Below are positions 11,519 to 22,400 of a DNA stretch of 44,775 nucleotides, in pieces. The notes beneath the pieces are model-generated. The model saw nothing but the letters and a program-made list of their open reading frames with translations, was not told the origin of the DNA and did no database searches. The stretch spans positions 96,883 to 141,657 of the forward strand of contig CAJFCJ010000091.1 in NCBI GenBank assembly GCA_904063045.1, in the 5' to 3' direction. The stretch comes from Dimorphilus gyrociliatus (Eukaryota > Annelida > Polychaeta > Dinophilidae). Each line of letters opens with the position of its first letter. Within the stretch, counting starts at the first letter, position 1. A program made the translations under genes and the position numbers.

Positions 11519-13540
11519 CTAAATATTCTATATTAGAACAGTTTCTTAAGAAATTTCCCAAATTTTTACTTTGTTCTTCATTCAATTCACATAAAGCGAA
11601 GTGCAGCTGTCTCAAAGTATTAGAAGATTTTTGAAGTGCATCACAAAAGTTGAAGTTTCCATTACCAATTGCAAAATTGTCTCCCACATCTAAATATTCT
11701 ATATTAGAACAGTTTCTTAAGAAATTTTCCAAATTTTTACTTTGTTCTTCATTCAAGTCACATGAAGCCAAGTGCAGCAGTCTCAAAGTATTAGAAGATT
11801 TTTGAAGTGCATCACAAAAGTTGAAGCTTCCATTACCAATTGCAATATTGTCTCCCACATCTAAATATTCTATATTAGAACAATTTTTTAAGAAATTTCC
11901 CAAATTTTTACTTTGTTCTTTATTCAATTTACATGAAAACAAGTGCAGCTGTCTCAAAGTATTAGAAGATTTTTGAAGTGCATCACAAAAGTTGAAGCTT
12001 CCATTACCAATTGCAATATTGCAATTCACCTTTAAAATTTCTATATTACAACAGTTTCTTAAGAAATTTCCCAAATTTTTACTTTGTTCTTGATTCAATT
12101 CACATGAAGCCAAGTGCAGCTGTCTCAAAGTATTAGAAGATTTTTGAAGTGCATCACAAAAGTTGAAGCTTCCATTACCAATTGCAATATTGTCTCCCAC
12201 ATCTAAATATTCTATATTAGAACAATTTCTTAAGAAATTTCCCAAATTTTTACTTTGTTCTTTATTCAATTTACATGAAAACAAGTGCAGCTGTCTCAAA
12301 GTATTAGAAGATTTTTGAAGTGCATCACAAAAGTTGAAGCTTCCATTACCAATTGCAATATTGCAATTCACCTTTAAAATTTCTATATTACAACAGTTTC
12401 TTAAGAAATTTCCCAAATGTTTACTTTGTTCTTGATTCAAATTACATGAAAACAAGTGCAGCTGTCTCAAAGTATTAGAAGATTTTTGAAGTGCATCACA
12501 AAAGTTGAAGTTTCCATTACCAATTGCAATATTGTTTCCCACATCTAAATATTCTATATTAGAACAGTTTCTTAAGAAATTTCCCAAATTTTTACTTTGT
12601 TCTTGATTCAATTCACATGAAGCCAAGTGCAGCTGTCTCAAAGTATTAGAAGATTTTTGAAGTGCATCACAAAAGTTGAAGTTTCCATTACCAATTGCAA
12701 TATTGTCTCCCACATCTAAATATTCTATATTAGAACAGTTTCTTAAGAAATTTCCCAAATTTTTACTTTGTTCTTCATTCAATTCACATGAAGCCAAGTG
12801 CAGCTGTCTCAAAGTATTAGAAGATTTTTGAAGTGCATCACAAAAGTTGAAGTTTCCATTACCAATTGCAATATTCCTTCCCACATCTAAATATTCTATA
12901 TTAGAACAATTTCTTAAGCAATTTCCCAAATTTTTACTTTGTTCTTCATTCAAATTGCATGAAGCTAAGTGAAGCTCTCTCAAAGTATTAGAAGATTTTT
13001 GAAGTGCATCACAAAAGTTGAAACTTCCATTACCAATTGCAATATTGCAATTCACATTTAAAATTTCTATATTAGAACAATTTCTTAATAAATTTCCCAA
13101 ATTTTTACTTTGTTCTTGATTCAATTCACATGAAGCCAAGTGCAGCTGTCTCAAAGTATTAGAAGATTTTTGAAGTGCATCACAAAAGTTGAAGCTTCCA
13201 TTACGAATTGCAATATTGCTTCCCACATCTAAATATTCTATATTAGAACAGTTTCTTAAGAAATTTCCCAAATTTTTACTTTGTTCTTCATTCAAATTAC
13301 ATGAATTCAAGTGAAGCTGTATCAAATTATTAGAAGATTTTTGAAGTGCATCACAAAAGTTGAAGCTTCCATTACCAATTGCAATATTGCAATTCACATT
13401 TAAAATTTCTATATTACAACAGTTTCTTAAGCAATTTCCCAAATTTATACTTTGTTCTTCATTCAAATTACATGAAGCCAAGTGAAGCTCTCTCAAAGTA
13501 TTAGAAGATTTTTGAAGTGATTGACAAACATTAAATATCC
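10034..13540 (-). repeat. 171-bp coding tandem array, about 20 units
   Basis: Units are about 57 codons long and often more than 90% identical at DNA level. Two flavours of the second LRR alternate (YLDVG.N and ILNVNCN). Variation clusters at LHL-xx-C-x-LN and at the residues before N-IAIGNG. A K variant (ILKVNCN) occurs only in units 7 and 9, with units 8 and 10 matching, which marks a 342-bp two-unit duplication. Confidence 0.85.
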
Positions 13541-14507
13541 CATTTCCCACATTTATATTTCCTTGAAGATTTAATGTTTTAATTGATGAAGAATCCTTTA
13601 TGAGATGTCCAATTTCCCAACAGTGTTGTTCATTTAAGTTGGAGTTAGGGAAACTTACTAGTGTTATGTCTTGTCCTAATTCTATTGATTCAGCTAAGTC
13701 ATTTATTTTCTTGTCAGTATTATTCTGTGTAGAGAGTTCTACAATTTCATTGCTTTCATTTTCAAAATACTTTTTTAGTTTTAAAAATTTTGTCATTTGA
13801 AGCTCATCAAAATATTTTATATCATTTTCTTTTATTTTATCCAAACTGTGATGAAAAATGTAGTTTGTGTGTATATTATTAAAGATTTCTAAGGTTGTTT
13901 TTAAGGAAGTTTCGAAAAGACTTTCCAATTTGTCACTTTGATTTGTAAATGTTTTAAAAAAGCTATGTCTCAAATCATTTAATTGAATATATTTGTGTCT
14001 TATATATTCAAATTCCAATTTCAAGTTAATCATTGCTTTCCTTTCATAGTCATCAATTTTTGCTAAAATTTTTTTTGTACTTTCTTGGTCTTTTAAGAAG
14101 ACTGTATTCAGTTTTTCTTTGAATTTTGCCAATTTGATCATTGAAATTGTAGAGCATTTTTCATGATTTTCATCCAAACAGAAAATACATAAATTTTCAA
14201 TATTATGTGTTTTACAATACATTAATCCCTCCTTACCATGATTGTTGCAAAGGTTTTTTTCTTGACATTCTATTGATTGTTCCATTCGATTTTTTTGTAT
14301 TTGATCAAATTGGCCAAAAGGTATTTTGACTTGGTTTCTGCAAGTTGGACAGGTTATTTCATGATTGTCAACTGGTAATTGTTGTACACATTTGAAGCAA
14401 AAGGTATGTTGACAAGGAAATATCCTAGGGTCATTCCCTATCCAGGATTCTAAACAAATTGCACATTCTAAAGTTTGCTGATTTATAACATATTGTAAGG
14501 TAGCCAT
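11487..14507 (-). CDS. RING/B-box/LRR protein, copy A (TRIM-like, long LRR array)
   Basis: The chosen start is the ATG at 14507 (MATLQ, G at +4); two in-frame ATGs lie upstream. It gives about 1006 residues. RING: C15, C18, C32, H34, C37, C40, C53, C56. B-box 2: C87, H90, C98, H101, C107, C110, H115. A predicted coiled coil spans about 120-270. From about residue 300 come ribonuclease-inhibitor-type leucine-rich repeats (LxxLHLxSCxLN), in 57-residue units of two LRRs each. RING/B-box/coiled-coil proteins are usually E3 ubiquitin ligases, and the LRR array is the likely target-binding part; this is inference. The frame ends at 11487 after a +4-base change at about 11500-11515 in the twelfth unit, although homologous units continue downstream. 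No intron seen. Confidence 0.85.
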   Translation of the reverse strand: MATLQYVINQQTLECAICLESWIGNDPRIFPCQHTFCFKCVQQLPVDNHEITCPTCRNQVKIPFGQFDQIQKNRMEQSIECQEKNLCNNHGKEGLMYCKTHNIENLCIFCLDENHEKCSTISMIKLAKFKEKLNTVFLKDQESTKKILAKIDDYERKAMINLKLEFEYIRHKYIQLNDLRHSFFKTFTNQSDKLESLFETSLKTTLEIFNNIHTNYIFHHSLDKIKENDIKYFDELQMTKFLKLKKYFENESNEIVELSTQNNTDKKINDLAESIELGQDITLVSFPNSNLNEQHCWEIGHLIKDSSSIKTLNLQGNINVGNGIFNVCQSLQKSSNTLRELHLASCNLNEEQSINLGNCLRNCCNIEILNVNCNIAIGNGSFNFCDALQKSSNNLIQLHLNSCNLNEEQSKNLGNFLRNCSNIEYLDVGSNIAIRNGSFNFCDALQKSSNTLRQLHLASCELNQEQSKNLGNLLRNCSNIEILNVNCNIAIGNGSFNFCDALQKSSNTLRELHLASCNLNEEQSKNLGNCLRNCSNIEYLDVGRNIAIGNGNFNFCDALQKSSNTLRQLHLASCELNEEQSKNLGNFLRNCSNIEYLDVGDNIAIGNGNFNFCDALQKSSNTLRQLHLASCELNQEQSKNLGNFLRNCSNIEYLDVGNNIAIGNGNFNFCDALQKSSNTLRQLHLFSCNLNQEQSKHLGNFLRNCCNIEILKVNCNIAIGNGSFNFCDALQKSSNTLRQLHLFSCKLNKEQSKNLGNFLRNCSNIEYLDVGDNIAIGNGSFNFCDALQKSSNTLRQLHLASCELNQEQSKNLGNFLRNCCNIEILKVNCNIAIGNGSFNFCDALQKSSNTLRQLHLFSCKLNKEQSKNLGNFLKNCSNIEYLDVGDNIAIGNGSFNFCDALQKSSNTLRLLHLASCDLNEEQSKNLENFLRNCSNIEYLDVGDNFAIGNGNFNFCDALQKSSNTLRQLHFALCELNEEQSKNLGNFLRNCSNIEYLDVEDLEYCYW

Positions 14508-14561
14508 TTTTTTATTGATCATGGATTTTTGTATTTTTACTTTCAGTTTAACATATATCAA

Positions 14562-14989
14562 AATATATTTTTTTTTTAATTTCTTTTATTTTTTAAGAAT
14601 GTAAAATTTTTAGTATACAATATATATAAAATTTTAAAATATTGTAATCACAAAGTATTTTAAATGGTTATTGCTAAAACCTGTGTTTAACTAGTAAAAT
14701 TATAATATCAATAAAATTATGAAATAATTGTAATCACAAAGTATTTCAAATGGTTATTGCTAAAACCTGGTGTTGAACTAGTAAAATTAAAATAACCATG
14801 TTATAAAAGATCTGTGTAACTCTATGATATTTTTGTAATTCAAACATAATTGATTTTACTTGATTCTTTTTAAATCTATGACTAAATATTTAAGTTGAAT
14901 TATTTCTTTTTAAACAAGATAGTTAAAAAAGAATTTATATCACAGATTATGGTTATGCATAGAAGTTAAAAATTTTGAGTTTAGAGTAG
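14562..14989. other. AT-rich upstream flank of copy A, no gene seen
   Basis: Contains a direct repeat of about 65 bases (14637-14702 and 14728-14792, TAATCACAAAGTATTT...). Nearly identical to 44546-44775 up to about 14792, where the window's second copy ends. No clear promoter motif. Confidence 0.6.
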
Positions 14990-15225
14990 AAATTAATCAA
15001 CAAAACACCAGTATTTCGTGCAAAGAATATGTGTTGAATAAAATGAGCTTCTAGTTCTAAACAAGCTAGTTTAAACAACTAGCTGACTGTTAGAAAACTG
15101 AACTATCAACTGTTCATTTCGTAGGGTTTATATACTCTTTTAAAAGGTTGATAGTTCACAAATTTCAATGTTCACAAGCATAAGTAACATTTTAAGACAA
15201 AGAAAAGTTCTAAACATGCACATCT
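14990..15225 (-). repeat. Gypsy LTR fragment (minus orientation)
   Basis: The reverse complement matches the U3-R part of the Gy2/Gy3 LTRs, including the TTTAGAACTAGAAGCTCATT region and a TATA-like GTATATAAACCC. No internal sequence or target duplication was found. Confidence 0.65.
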
Positions 15226-15479
15226 TTTTATTGTTTTCATCTTCTAAATAATATTTTAATTTCAAAGGTTGGAGTTGCTTAAGATGTAACAATTTGAATA
15301 GGACAAGTCTTAACTTTTTATAGCTTTTCCTCTCATTTTCCTAATACATAACACTTACAAAAATGAAGCTTCAACTCTGGATGATTTGGGAAAATTAGAT
15401 TTGATTATCATTGAAGAAACATCTGTATATGTTGTTGGAATTGTTCACTATGTTCTATCTAGCAATCAATCCTACGACT

Positions 15480-15946
15480 TGGATGCAATGTAGATGATGT
15501 TAGCCCTTCCATTCCTTCCTGGTAATATCATTAAGCATCGATTTTAAAAGATTAAAAGAAATTTAACTGAGGTTAACAAATTACATGATCTTGTTAAATA
15601 CATGGAGGAAACATGGATATACAATAGTCTCTGGTCACCAAATAATTGGTCAGTGTTTAAGAGAGCTATTGGAACAAATAATGACTTGGAAGGCTTCCAC
15701 ATCAAATTTTAAAGAAATTTACAAGAACATTCTTCATTCTATTGCACTATAGTTGAATTAAAGAGAGGAAGTGATCTAATTGATGTTTATCAAAAGCTAC
15801 TATCAGAAAAGAAGATTTGTAGGATACAAAAAAAAATCTATACCAACATTTGGAAGAAAATTTATGAAATTTGGGATGAATTTGAAAATGGTGATATTTG
15901 TGCTGGTGAGCTTTTGGAAAAATGTTCAGCAATTTATCATTTATAA
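15480..15946 (+). pseudogene. MULE transposase remnant (MULE-D)
   Basis: The translated pieces match the C-terminal third of the MULE-B transposase: ALPFLP, WIYNSLW, NWSVFKRAI, TNNDLEGFH (catalytic Glu) and a Lys-rich end. Stops occur at about 15492, 15544 and 15709. Closely related to 38690-39085. The 130 bases upstream (15350-15480) are not recognisable. Confidence 0.7.
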
Positions 15947-16084
15947 ATCTGTCTGCCATCAATGTTTCTACTCTAAATAATTCTATTACATTTTTTTAAT
16001 ACACATGTAAAAACTAATTTTTTTACTCTCTCTATTATTTCAATTTAAAGTGTTATAATTTCAAATGTAATTGTACTTTCCTGC

Positions 16085-16450
16085 TGAGGTTGTAGGTAAG
16101 TACTGGTCCAAATAGAACCGAATCAGAAGTAAGCCACTTAGAAGAGAGATGTAGAATTGATGGAGGATGAATATAGAACCAAAATGTAAGAATAATATAA
16201 CTGTATTCTAAAGTAATACTAGACCTGTTCACTAAGGGAGTTGATTCAGGACTGAATGCCTGTTACTACCTACTCCCTGCTTTTATACAATTCCTTATCA
16301 GTTGTTTACGCCATAGATGTCAACAACAAAGGTCTAACCCCAGGTAAGGGTTGTTCACAACAAACAGGGTCAAGGGTTTTCAACAGGTTAGTGGGCGTTT
16401 TCAACAACCCCTGAAAATGTCCATAGCTTAGGAGAAAAAATCAACAGTAA
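16085..16450 (-). repeat. Possible LTR-like fragment (minus)
   Basis: At 16098-16118 the sequence is the reverse complement of the GGTTCTATTTGGACCAGTACT block near the end of the Gy3 LTR. Further in, a minus-strand TATAAAAGCAGGG at about 16290 looks like an LTR promoter. The rest does not match the other LTRs, so this may be a different LTR family. Confidence 0.4.
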
Positions 16451-16635
16451 TATATCAAAATACAAAATTAATAAAACTTAGAGGTTTTTTTTCAGGTTAT
16501 TCACCTAAGTCTTATTCAGGACCAAGTATGCTATACCTTTCTTTTCAGAGGTTTGACAATCAATGGACCTTTCAAAAGCAGTTGTTCAAAACAACCTATA
16601 TTCAATATACCTTTTATGCATTATTGTTAAATGTC

Positions 16636-16645
16636 TATATATAAA
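16636..16645 (+). promoter_or_regulatory. TATA box of the small Calx-beta-like gene
   Basis: TATATATAAA lies 53 bases before the ATG at 16698, with a CACAGTAGAG start-like site about 30 bases downstream. The spacing suits a core promoter. Confidence 0.45.
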
Positions 16646-16697
16646 CAGATTTCATTCCTTTGTCACACACAGTAGAGAAACTTTTAAGGTAGCAAAA

Positions 16698-17166
16698 ATG
16701 GAAATTTTTAAAATAAGCAGTATATTTTTAAAATAAGCAGTATAATTGCTTTTGCTTTTTGTAAGTATTTCAAATATGAAAAACAGAACACAGTTTCTTA
16801 ATAAATATTTCATGTTTCACTATTCAAAATGATAGATTAAATTTTCTTTTTGAAATAAACTTTTCATTATCAATTTAGATATTGGAAATGTAGCTGCTCT
16901 TGTATCAACCAAAGGAGCATTAGGAAGTCCTCCTTACGAAGAAGGTACACAAGTAGAAATTGAAATAATAGCTTCTATAGTAGACTTAACTGTCCAGTAA
17001 GAATTTATTTATTCAGATTTTCTCTCCATTCAATATCATCAAGTTTTTCTCTTTTTAAAGTTTAACATCAACTAATCCTGATTACGAATTTCTTGGAGGC
17101 CCATCCTTACTAATAACTAGAAGTACTACTGCCACAGTTACTGTAACACTGATAGACGAGACTTGA
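16698..17166 (+). pseudogene. Small secreted Calx-beta-like gene, disrupted
   Basis: Three exons can be read: 16698-16760 (hydrophobic signal-peptide exon, donor GTAAGT), 16879-16996 (118 nt, TTTAG acceptor and GTAAGA donor) and 17061-17166 (stop TGA). Exons 2 and 3 join in frame and give a beta-rich segment ending TVTVTLIDET, like a Calx-beta repeat. Exon 2 has the same length, phase and similar product (DIG...EEGT.VEI.I) as the exon at 23782-23899 on the other strand, so the two genes are paralogs in opposite orientation. A 20-bp tandem duplication in exon 1 shifts the frame into a stop at codon 13, so this copy is probably dead. Confidence 0.6.
16704..16743 (+). repeat. 20-bp tandem duplication in the signal-peptide exon
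   Basis: Two exact copies of ATTTTTAAAATAAGCAGTAT. One copy would make the exon 43 nt with phase matching exon 2; two copies break the frame. Confidence 0.85.
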
Positions 17167-18309
17167 TCAATTTTTATCCAATAACTAATAAATGCTCATT
17201 TGCTCCTGTGTAGTTTTTTTTCTAATGAATATTAATAACATTCTCTCTCTTAAAACGCTTGATCAATTTTTATTCAATAGCTAATGAGTTCTGATTTGTT
17301 CTAGTCTAATTTGTAAAAATTTGCTTAATCATTGCAATTGTCATTGTCCTTTTTTGTTTTACGATTAAAAAACAATTGAGTTGTCTTTGATTACTTTCTC
17401 TGTGATTATCTTAATAATAATTGATCAGCTGATAAAATTAAATGGCCAGTAGATTTTTTGATATCTTAAAGGATGACTTATTCTAGTTCAAATAGTTACT
17501 TTTAGTTTTTTATTTTCTTTATCTTCTTTGCAAGATCATTAAGATCATTTTATGTTACTTTATTTCTCTAACTTTGAATAACTTAAAACTAATCTCATGA
17601 TTTACAGTATTCAATATTTTGTTTAACATTTTTATATTATTTCAAATGAAAGAATACCCCTTTGTCCAAAAAATTTATTTTTGTGCTATATTTTCTTGGA
17701 GATCATCACTTTTGAAATTTTTGATAAAAAACAAACTACGAATGTTTTCATAGTCTTTGTTGTCATTATACAACAAGAATATAGTGGACAAAAGTTGCAC
17801 CATTATAATTGCTACGAAATAGAAGTATTCCTAATGCACCCTTACCTAATGCACCCTTATATCTAATGTCTAATTATTCATATATCATTAGATCTAAGTG
17901 AACAGAAATAATAAAAATAGATATATTTTCCTTTTATAATATTTCCCTAACAGTTAAATTAGATGTAGCAAATATTGGAATCCTCTATCCAGGTCAAGTT
18001 ATATTTCAAAAGAAAATTACAGCAACAGTTTATATTCTCCATAAGAAAATTTTTTGGCTGTCAATTTTGTACCTCAAAACACTGGAACTTTATAAAATTT
18101 GCTCAATGTTTCATTTTAGTTATGGAACATCAATTGTAAAATATACAAACATGTTAAAAAACTAAACAAAACAAATATAAGAAGAAAGTATAACAAAAAG
18201 AATTATCCAGTCTTTACAACTGAAGGAAACTTCACAATAGACAATCCTTCTTTTTTAAAGCCCATAACAACTAGAGATAAAGATTTTTGTGTAAAGTTTC
18301 ACAAAATTT
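17167..18309. other. AT-rich stretch, at most a weak exon-like piece
   Basis: No sure gene. A plus-strand stretch from 17954 (after a CTAACAG acceptor) stays open to about 18163 and begins LDVANIGILYPGQV, faintly like a Calx-beta segment. At 17830-17862 a 15-bp unit (CCTAATGCACCCTTA) is tandemly repeated twice. Confidence 0.3.
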
Positions 18310-18540
18310 TCAACAAAACATGAGTATTTCGTCCAAAGAATATGTATTGAATAAAATGAGTTTCTAGTTCTAAACAAGCTAGTTTAAACAACCAGCTGAT
18401 GGTTAGAGAACTGAATTATCAATTGTTAATTTCGTAGGGTTTATATACTCTTTAAAGGGTTCATTGATAGTTGACAAATTTCAATGTTCACTAAAATAAA
18501 AGTAACATTTGATGACAAAGAAAAGCTGTAAATATGGTCA
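18310..18540 (-). repeat. Gypsy LTR fragment (minus orientation)
   Basis: Same LTR part as at 14990-15225 (reverse complement of the U3-R region of Gy3), with GTATATAAACCC. Its right end carries AAGCTGTAAATATGGTCA, which recurs at 19290-19309. Confidence 0.6.
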
Positions 18541-18616
18541 TATCAGTGCTATCTGCATAGTACAATACTGGTTCAATACTACTTATCTATTGTAGGGTAT
18601 AGCTGACGAATGTATG
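18541..18616. repeat. Dispersed repeat, inverted match to 39347-39421
   Basis: About 75 bases (TATCAGTGCTATCTGC...TAGCTGACGAATGT) match the reverse complement of 39347-39421 with few differences. At 39421 the match lies 20 bases from the left breakpoint of the segmental duplication. Confidence 0.7.
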
Positions 18617-18624
18617 GATAAAAA

Positions 18625-18765
18625 ATGAATTTTGGAATATTTGTAAAGTACTTCAAATGTCATCAAGTACTTTAAAAATCTGAAATTATATGAATGTGAT
18701 TTAAATGAACAAGGTAGGGAGGTTGGAAATTTGCGAAAATATATTTTGAATGAATGGCCTCAAAT
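18625..18765 (+). pseudogene. Degenerate LRR unit
   Basis: One frame gives NICKVLQMSSSTLK and, after a one-base shift, LKLYECDLNEQGREVGNLR. This matches the copy A/B unit (FNFCDALQKSSNTL, then LHLASCDLNEEQ...LGNFLR). It is an isolated, diverged piece of the RING/B-box/LRR family. Confidence 0.55.
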
Positions 18766-19401
18766 CTTTAATTCCCAAGTTTAATAATTGTGAACAGTGT
18801 GGCAATTTACGAATTTCAAAATATGACCCTATAAAATTTTTAGAACTTGTGCCTCTCTTTTGGGGAATATAGTAAAAAACAGCCAGAGTCTTGATTAGAA
18901 AGGGCAATATTTGCTTTCCTGTGTTCTTTTATTTTATGAGATTTATTGAAGAACATTTTAGAATATGTTAGCAGCAAGAAAATACGAAAAGATTGCCACT
19001 ACTGAACCTTTACTTAAAACTATCAGCACATCTCAATACTAATTCAATACTAGTTGTTTAAAGAAGAATTGATGGGATAATAAATGTGTGTATCTGTATG
19101 GGACCTTTTCTTCAATTTTGTATTGTGAGCAATAACACTGAAAATAAGTATTGAAGTGGAGTGCAATGACACAGAGTTGTTTTTGCCCATTTTCTAGTTC
19201 AAAAATCCAGACAAAAAATTAAAAAACTCTCTTTTAAGACAGCTGATTAATTTGAATGTTCATAAGAAAAAAAGTAGGGTTAGAACAAAGAAAAAGCTGT
19301 AAATATGGTCAGAAAAATTATAAAATTGTAGTGTAAATACCATTTTTATCCTTTACAATAAAGATAAGTTTACATGTATTTTGAAAACTGGAAAAGAATC
19401 C
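18766..19401. other. AT-rich, no gene seen
   Basis: Nothing beyond short chance ORFs and the small repeat at 19290-19309. Confidence 0.5.
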
Positions 19402-19407
19402 TTTATT
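19402..19407 (-). terminator. Poly(A) signal of the Calx-beta/ITIH gene
   Basis: AATAAA on the minus strand six bases after the TAA stop at 19413-19415. Confidence 0.45.
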
Positions 19408-19412
19408 GTTAG

Positions 19413-22400
19413 TTAATTATATGAAATAAATTGATTAAGTGTTTTAGGGTATAGAATGTCAGTGACACTAATCAACCAACATTTGTCTCCAGCTCTGTCA
19501 ATAACTTTACTTGGATAAATTTTATCATTTATTTTTACTGATGCCTTTAAACTTTGAATTGGATGAAAGAATTGATATGATTTCTTAACAGCTTCGCCCA
19601 GGACTCCACCAGCCAATTCATAAGAATTTATGTTGTTTAAAAAAATATCCAAATATACACCAGTCATAGAATTTCTTGATTTCTTTACGAAAAAGCTATT
19701 TTTCTCATGTTTCTTGCCAAACTTTGGAAAATTCAGGTGTATTGAATTAGCATTGACATCCATTGTAATATCTCTTGTATTAAAATATGTGTTTAGAGAT
19801 TGGTCTTTCCATTGGACAAGATTCCCATTTTGAAGAATAATGTAATCTACTTTTACTTTCAAAAGTTGATTATCTATGTAGAAGTGCATCTCATGCATAT
19901 AATAATCATCTTTCAATATTCCATAAATGGTGATATTTTCTTTCATATCTTGAAAAATATTAATTTTATTACCAGTAGTAGAACTCACATCAAAACATAC
20001 ATTTTCTAAGGCTTTATTCATTGTATCTGGAACCAGTAATCGGAAATGAGGATCGCCATTGCCTCCAGGTGCATCAACAATTCTAAGCGTAAATACTGTT
20101 GTCTCTAGTCCTGATAGATCAGTACATTGTGGATTTATAGATAAAGTTTCCTCTCCTTCTACCAAATTGTCTGATAGTAAAGTTATTGTGGCTGTTCCAA
20201 CCTGACCTTCACCAACAACAACTGGTGATGCTCCTACAAGCTCAATGTCTGCTGTTGCTGGAAATCTTGAAAAAAGTATTATTAACCTTAACATGTGCTT
20301 GTAAATACTTTTAACTATACACAGATGTAAGAATTGTTTTTGAATTCTTTGCTTTATGTTTATCATGAAATAATCACACTACTACTTCCCAATCAAAGAT
20401 ATGCTTCTATTACTTTTTTATAATTTACTAGCTTTCTTTTCTACAATACAACTACAGTTGTATATTAATCGGATGCGACAGAAAACGTCCATGAAAGAAA
20501 ACGTCCATAAACCGAAAGAAAACGTCCATGAACTGAAAGAAAACGTCCATAAAGTGAAAGAAAACGTCCATAAACTGAAAGAAAACATCCATGAATCAAA
20601 AGAACACATAAAATAAAGAAATTTTCATTTAAATATAAATATATGTTGAAAAACAAATTAACACAAAACTTTAAAAAAACTGGTAGAAATGAAGAAATCT
20701 TCAGGAAAAGAGATACAAAATATCAACTTCCTCTTCTATTTTCACTCTCTTGAGGTAATATGAAATTTTTAATTTTTAGAGGTTTTTTTTGTTCTTAATA
20801 ATCTCTGTGATTAAAAACTTATTGATTATTTTATTAATAATCAATCTAACATAAATTTAGCAATTTTATTTGTTAATGAAGATTTTTTTCAATGTTATTG
20901 TCAAAATACTAATTGTTACATAAATAATCATAATAATGATATGACAAATTCATTTATTAATTTTAGTTTAGCTCTTCTTTTTCTCCAATATTTTAGAAAA
21001 AATATTGAATAATGGACAAGTGTTCTATTTGCAATGATAAATTTGTTGGTAGGCAAATAAAAGGCCAATGCTCATTGTGCCTGCATATTTGTCATATAAA
21101 ATGTCTGCATGGTTTGTACTATCTTCTATTTGAAAAACATTTACTGTTTTTTTTTCTTCCAGATTCATCAACAGCATCACCACTCTGTTTTATTTGTTAT
21201 AAAATAACTAAAAAAACCTGTTTTGTGATGTTAAAGAGAATTGATGAACCAAAAAAATGCAGGGAAAGTGTACCAATAAAAAGTAATTCTACTGCAAAAC
21301 TTAATGAGAAGGAAGAAGCAATTGTTGAATATCCAGAAAAGGATATTGAGGAGAATAACAGCATGACTGAGGAAAAATTAAAAATTGATGAGAAAGGAGA
21401 CAATAATCAAGGACAAGAAAAGAGTACTGAAGAGTTCACAGAAGAATTGAGGTTATCTATATCATGGAGTAGCAATGACAATAATGATGAAAGTATAAAC
21501 ACAAAGGTTGACAAAGGAAATATCATTAATGGAAGTGATATTGAATATGATAATGAAATTGAAGTTGAAAATTTTGAAACAATTCAAAATGCATATATAG
21601 AATCTGAAAAAATTGAGGAAGAATCTTTTGAAAGTGAAACATCTGCCAAAGAAAATTCTTCTGACAATTTTCATTTTAAAATTCTGCCACATGGAAGTCA
21701 AAAAGGCAAAGACTTACTTTTTCACAAAGGTTTTTCATATACTATTAAATTAAAAACAAAAACAACTACTGTATGGACTTGTTCTGTCAGAAGCAAAAAA
21801 AGAAAATGTAAAGCAAGCATCAATCAAAAAGGAAGCAATTTTGCAATTGGGACAAACATTCATTGTCATTCACCAATAAAAAATTTAGAAACCAGGATTC
21901 GTATAAGAAATGAAATCAAAGACAATTGTTCTAGTGATATAAATTCTTCAAGTAAAAGAATTGCTGAAAATGTTCTTGTCAAGTATTCTAGTGCTTCAAA
22001 CTTACCAAATATAATTAATTGTAAAGAAGTGGCAAATTGGAATAGAAGGAAGAACAGGCCTATTGTACCCAATGATAAAAACTTTGAGCTGAATATGACA
22101 TTCATTCCTCCAGAATTTTTAAAGAAGGATATAAATATGAATAATGAGAGGATCATTATCTTTGCAACAAATCATCAATTGGAGCTTTTGTCAAAGGGGA
22201 AAATTTGGTACCTTGATGGTACTTTTAAGATTGCCAATGAAACTTTCATTCAAATGTACTCTATTCATGTATTTTTGAAAAAAAATGGACAGCTTAAGCA
22301 AGTTCCATTGCTTTTTTCTTTTCTGTCTTCTAAAAAAAGAGAGCATATAAACTACTTTTCCAGGTAAGAATTACATTTCATAAATATACTTACTAATAAG

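Noticed and set aside
13600-13800. Plus-strand ORF inside copy A (also 43584-43784)
   Set aside because: It is an antisense shadow of the coiled-coil region; no domain, and it is present only because the sense gene is duplicated.
15747-15980. ORFs on both strands at the MULE-D remnant (and 38862-39116 minus)
   Set aside because: They overlap the decayed transposase and have no independent support.
17954-18173. Further Calx-beta exon on the plus strand
   Set aside because: Similarity is limited to a few residues and no donor or phase link to 17061-17166 was found; kept only as a weak note.
18701-18907. Minus-strand ORF of 68 residues
   Set aside because: It overlaps the plus-strand LRR relic and has no recognisable domain.
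20476-20610. CRISPR-like array of about 21-bp repeats
   Set aside because: Units abut with no distinct spacers, occur inverted at the other end of a transposon, and the setting is eukaryotic.
20401-20656. ORFs of both strands with repeated KENVH or FSLWT peptides
   Set aside because: They are translations of the MULE-B terminal repeat units, not genes.
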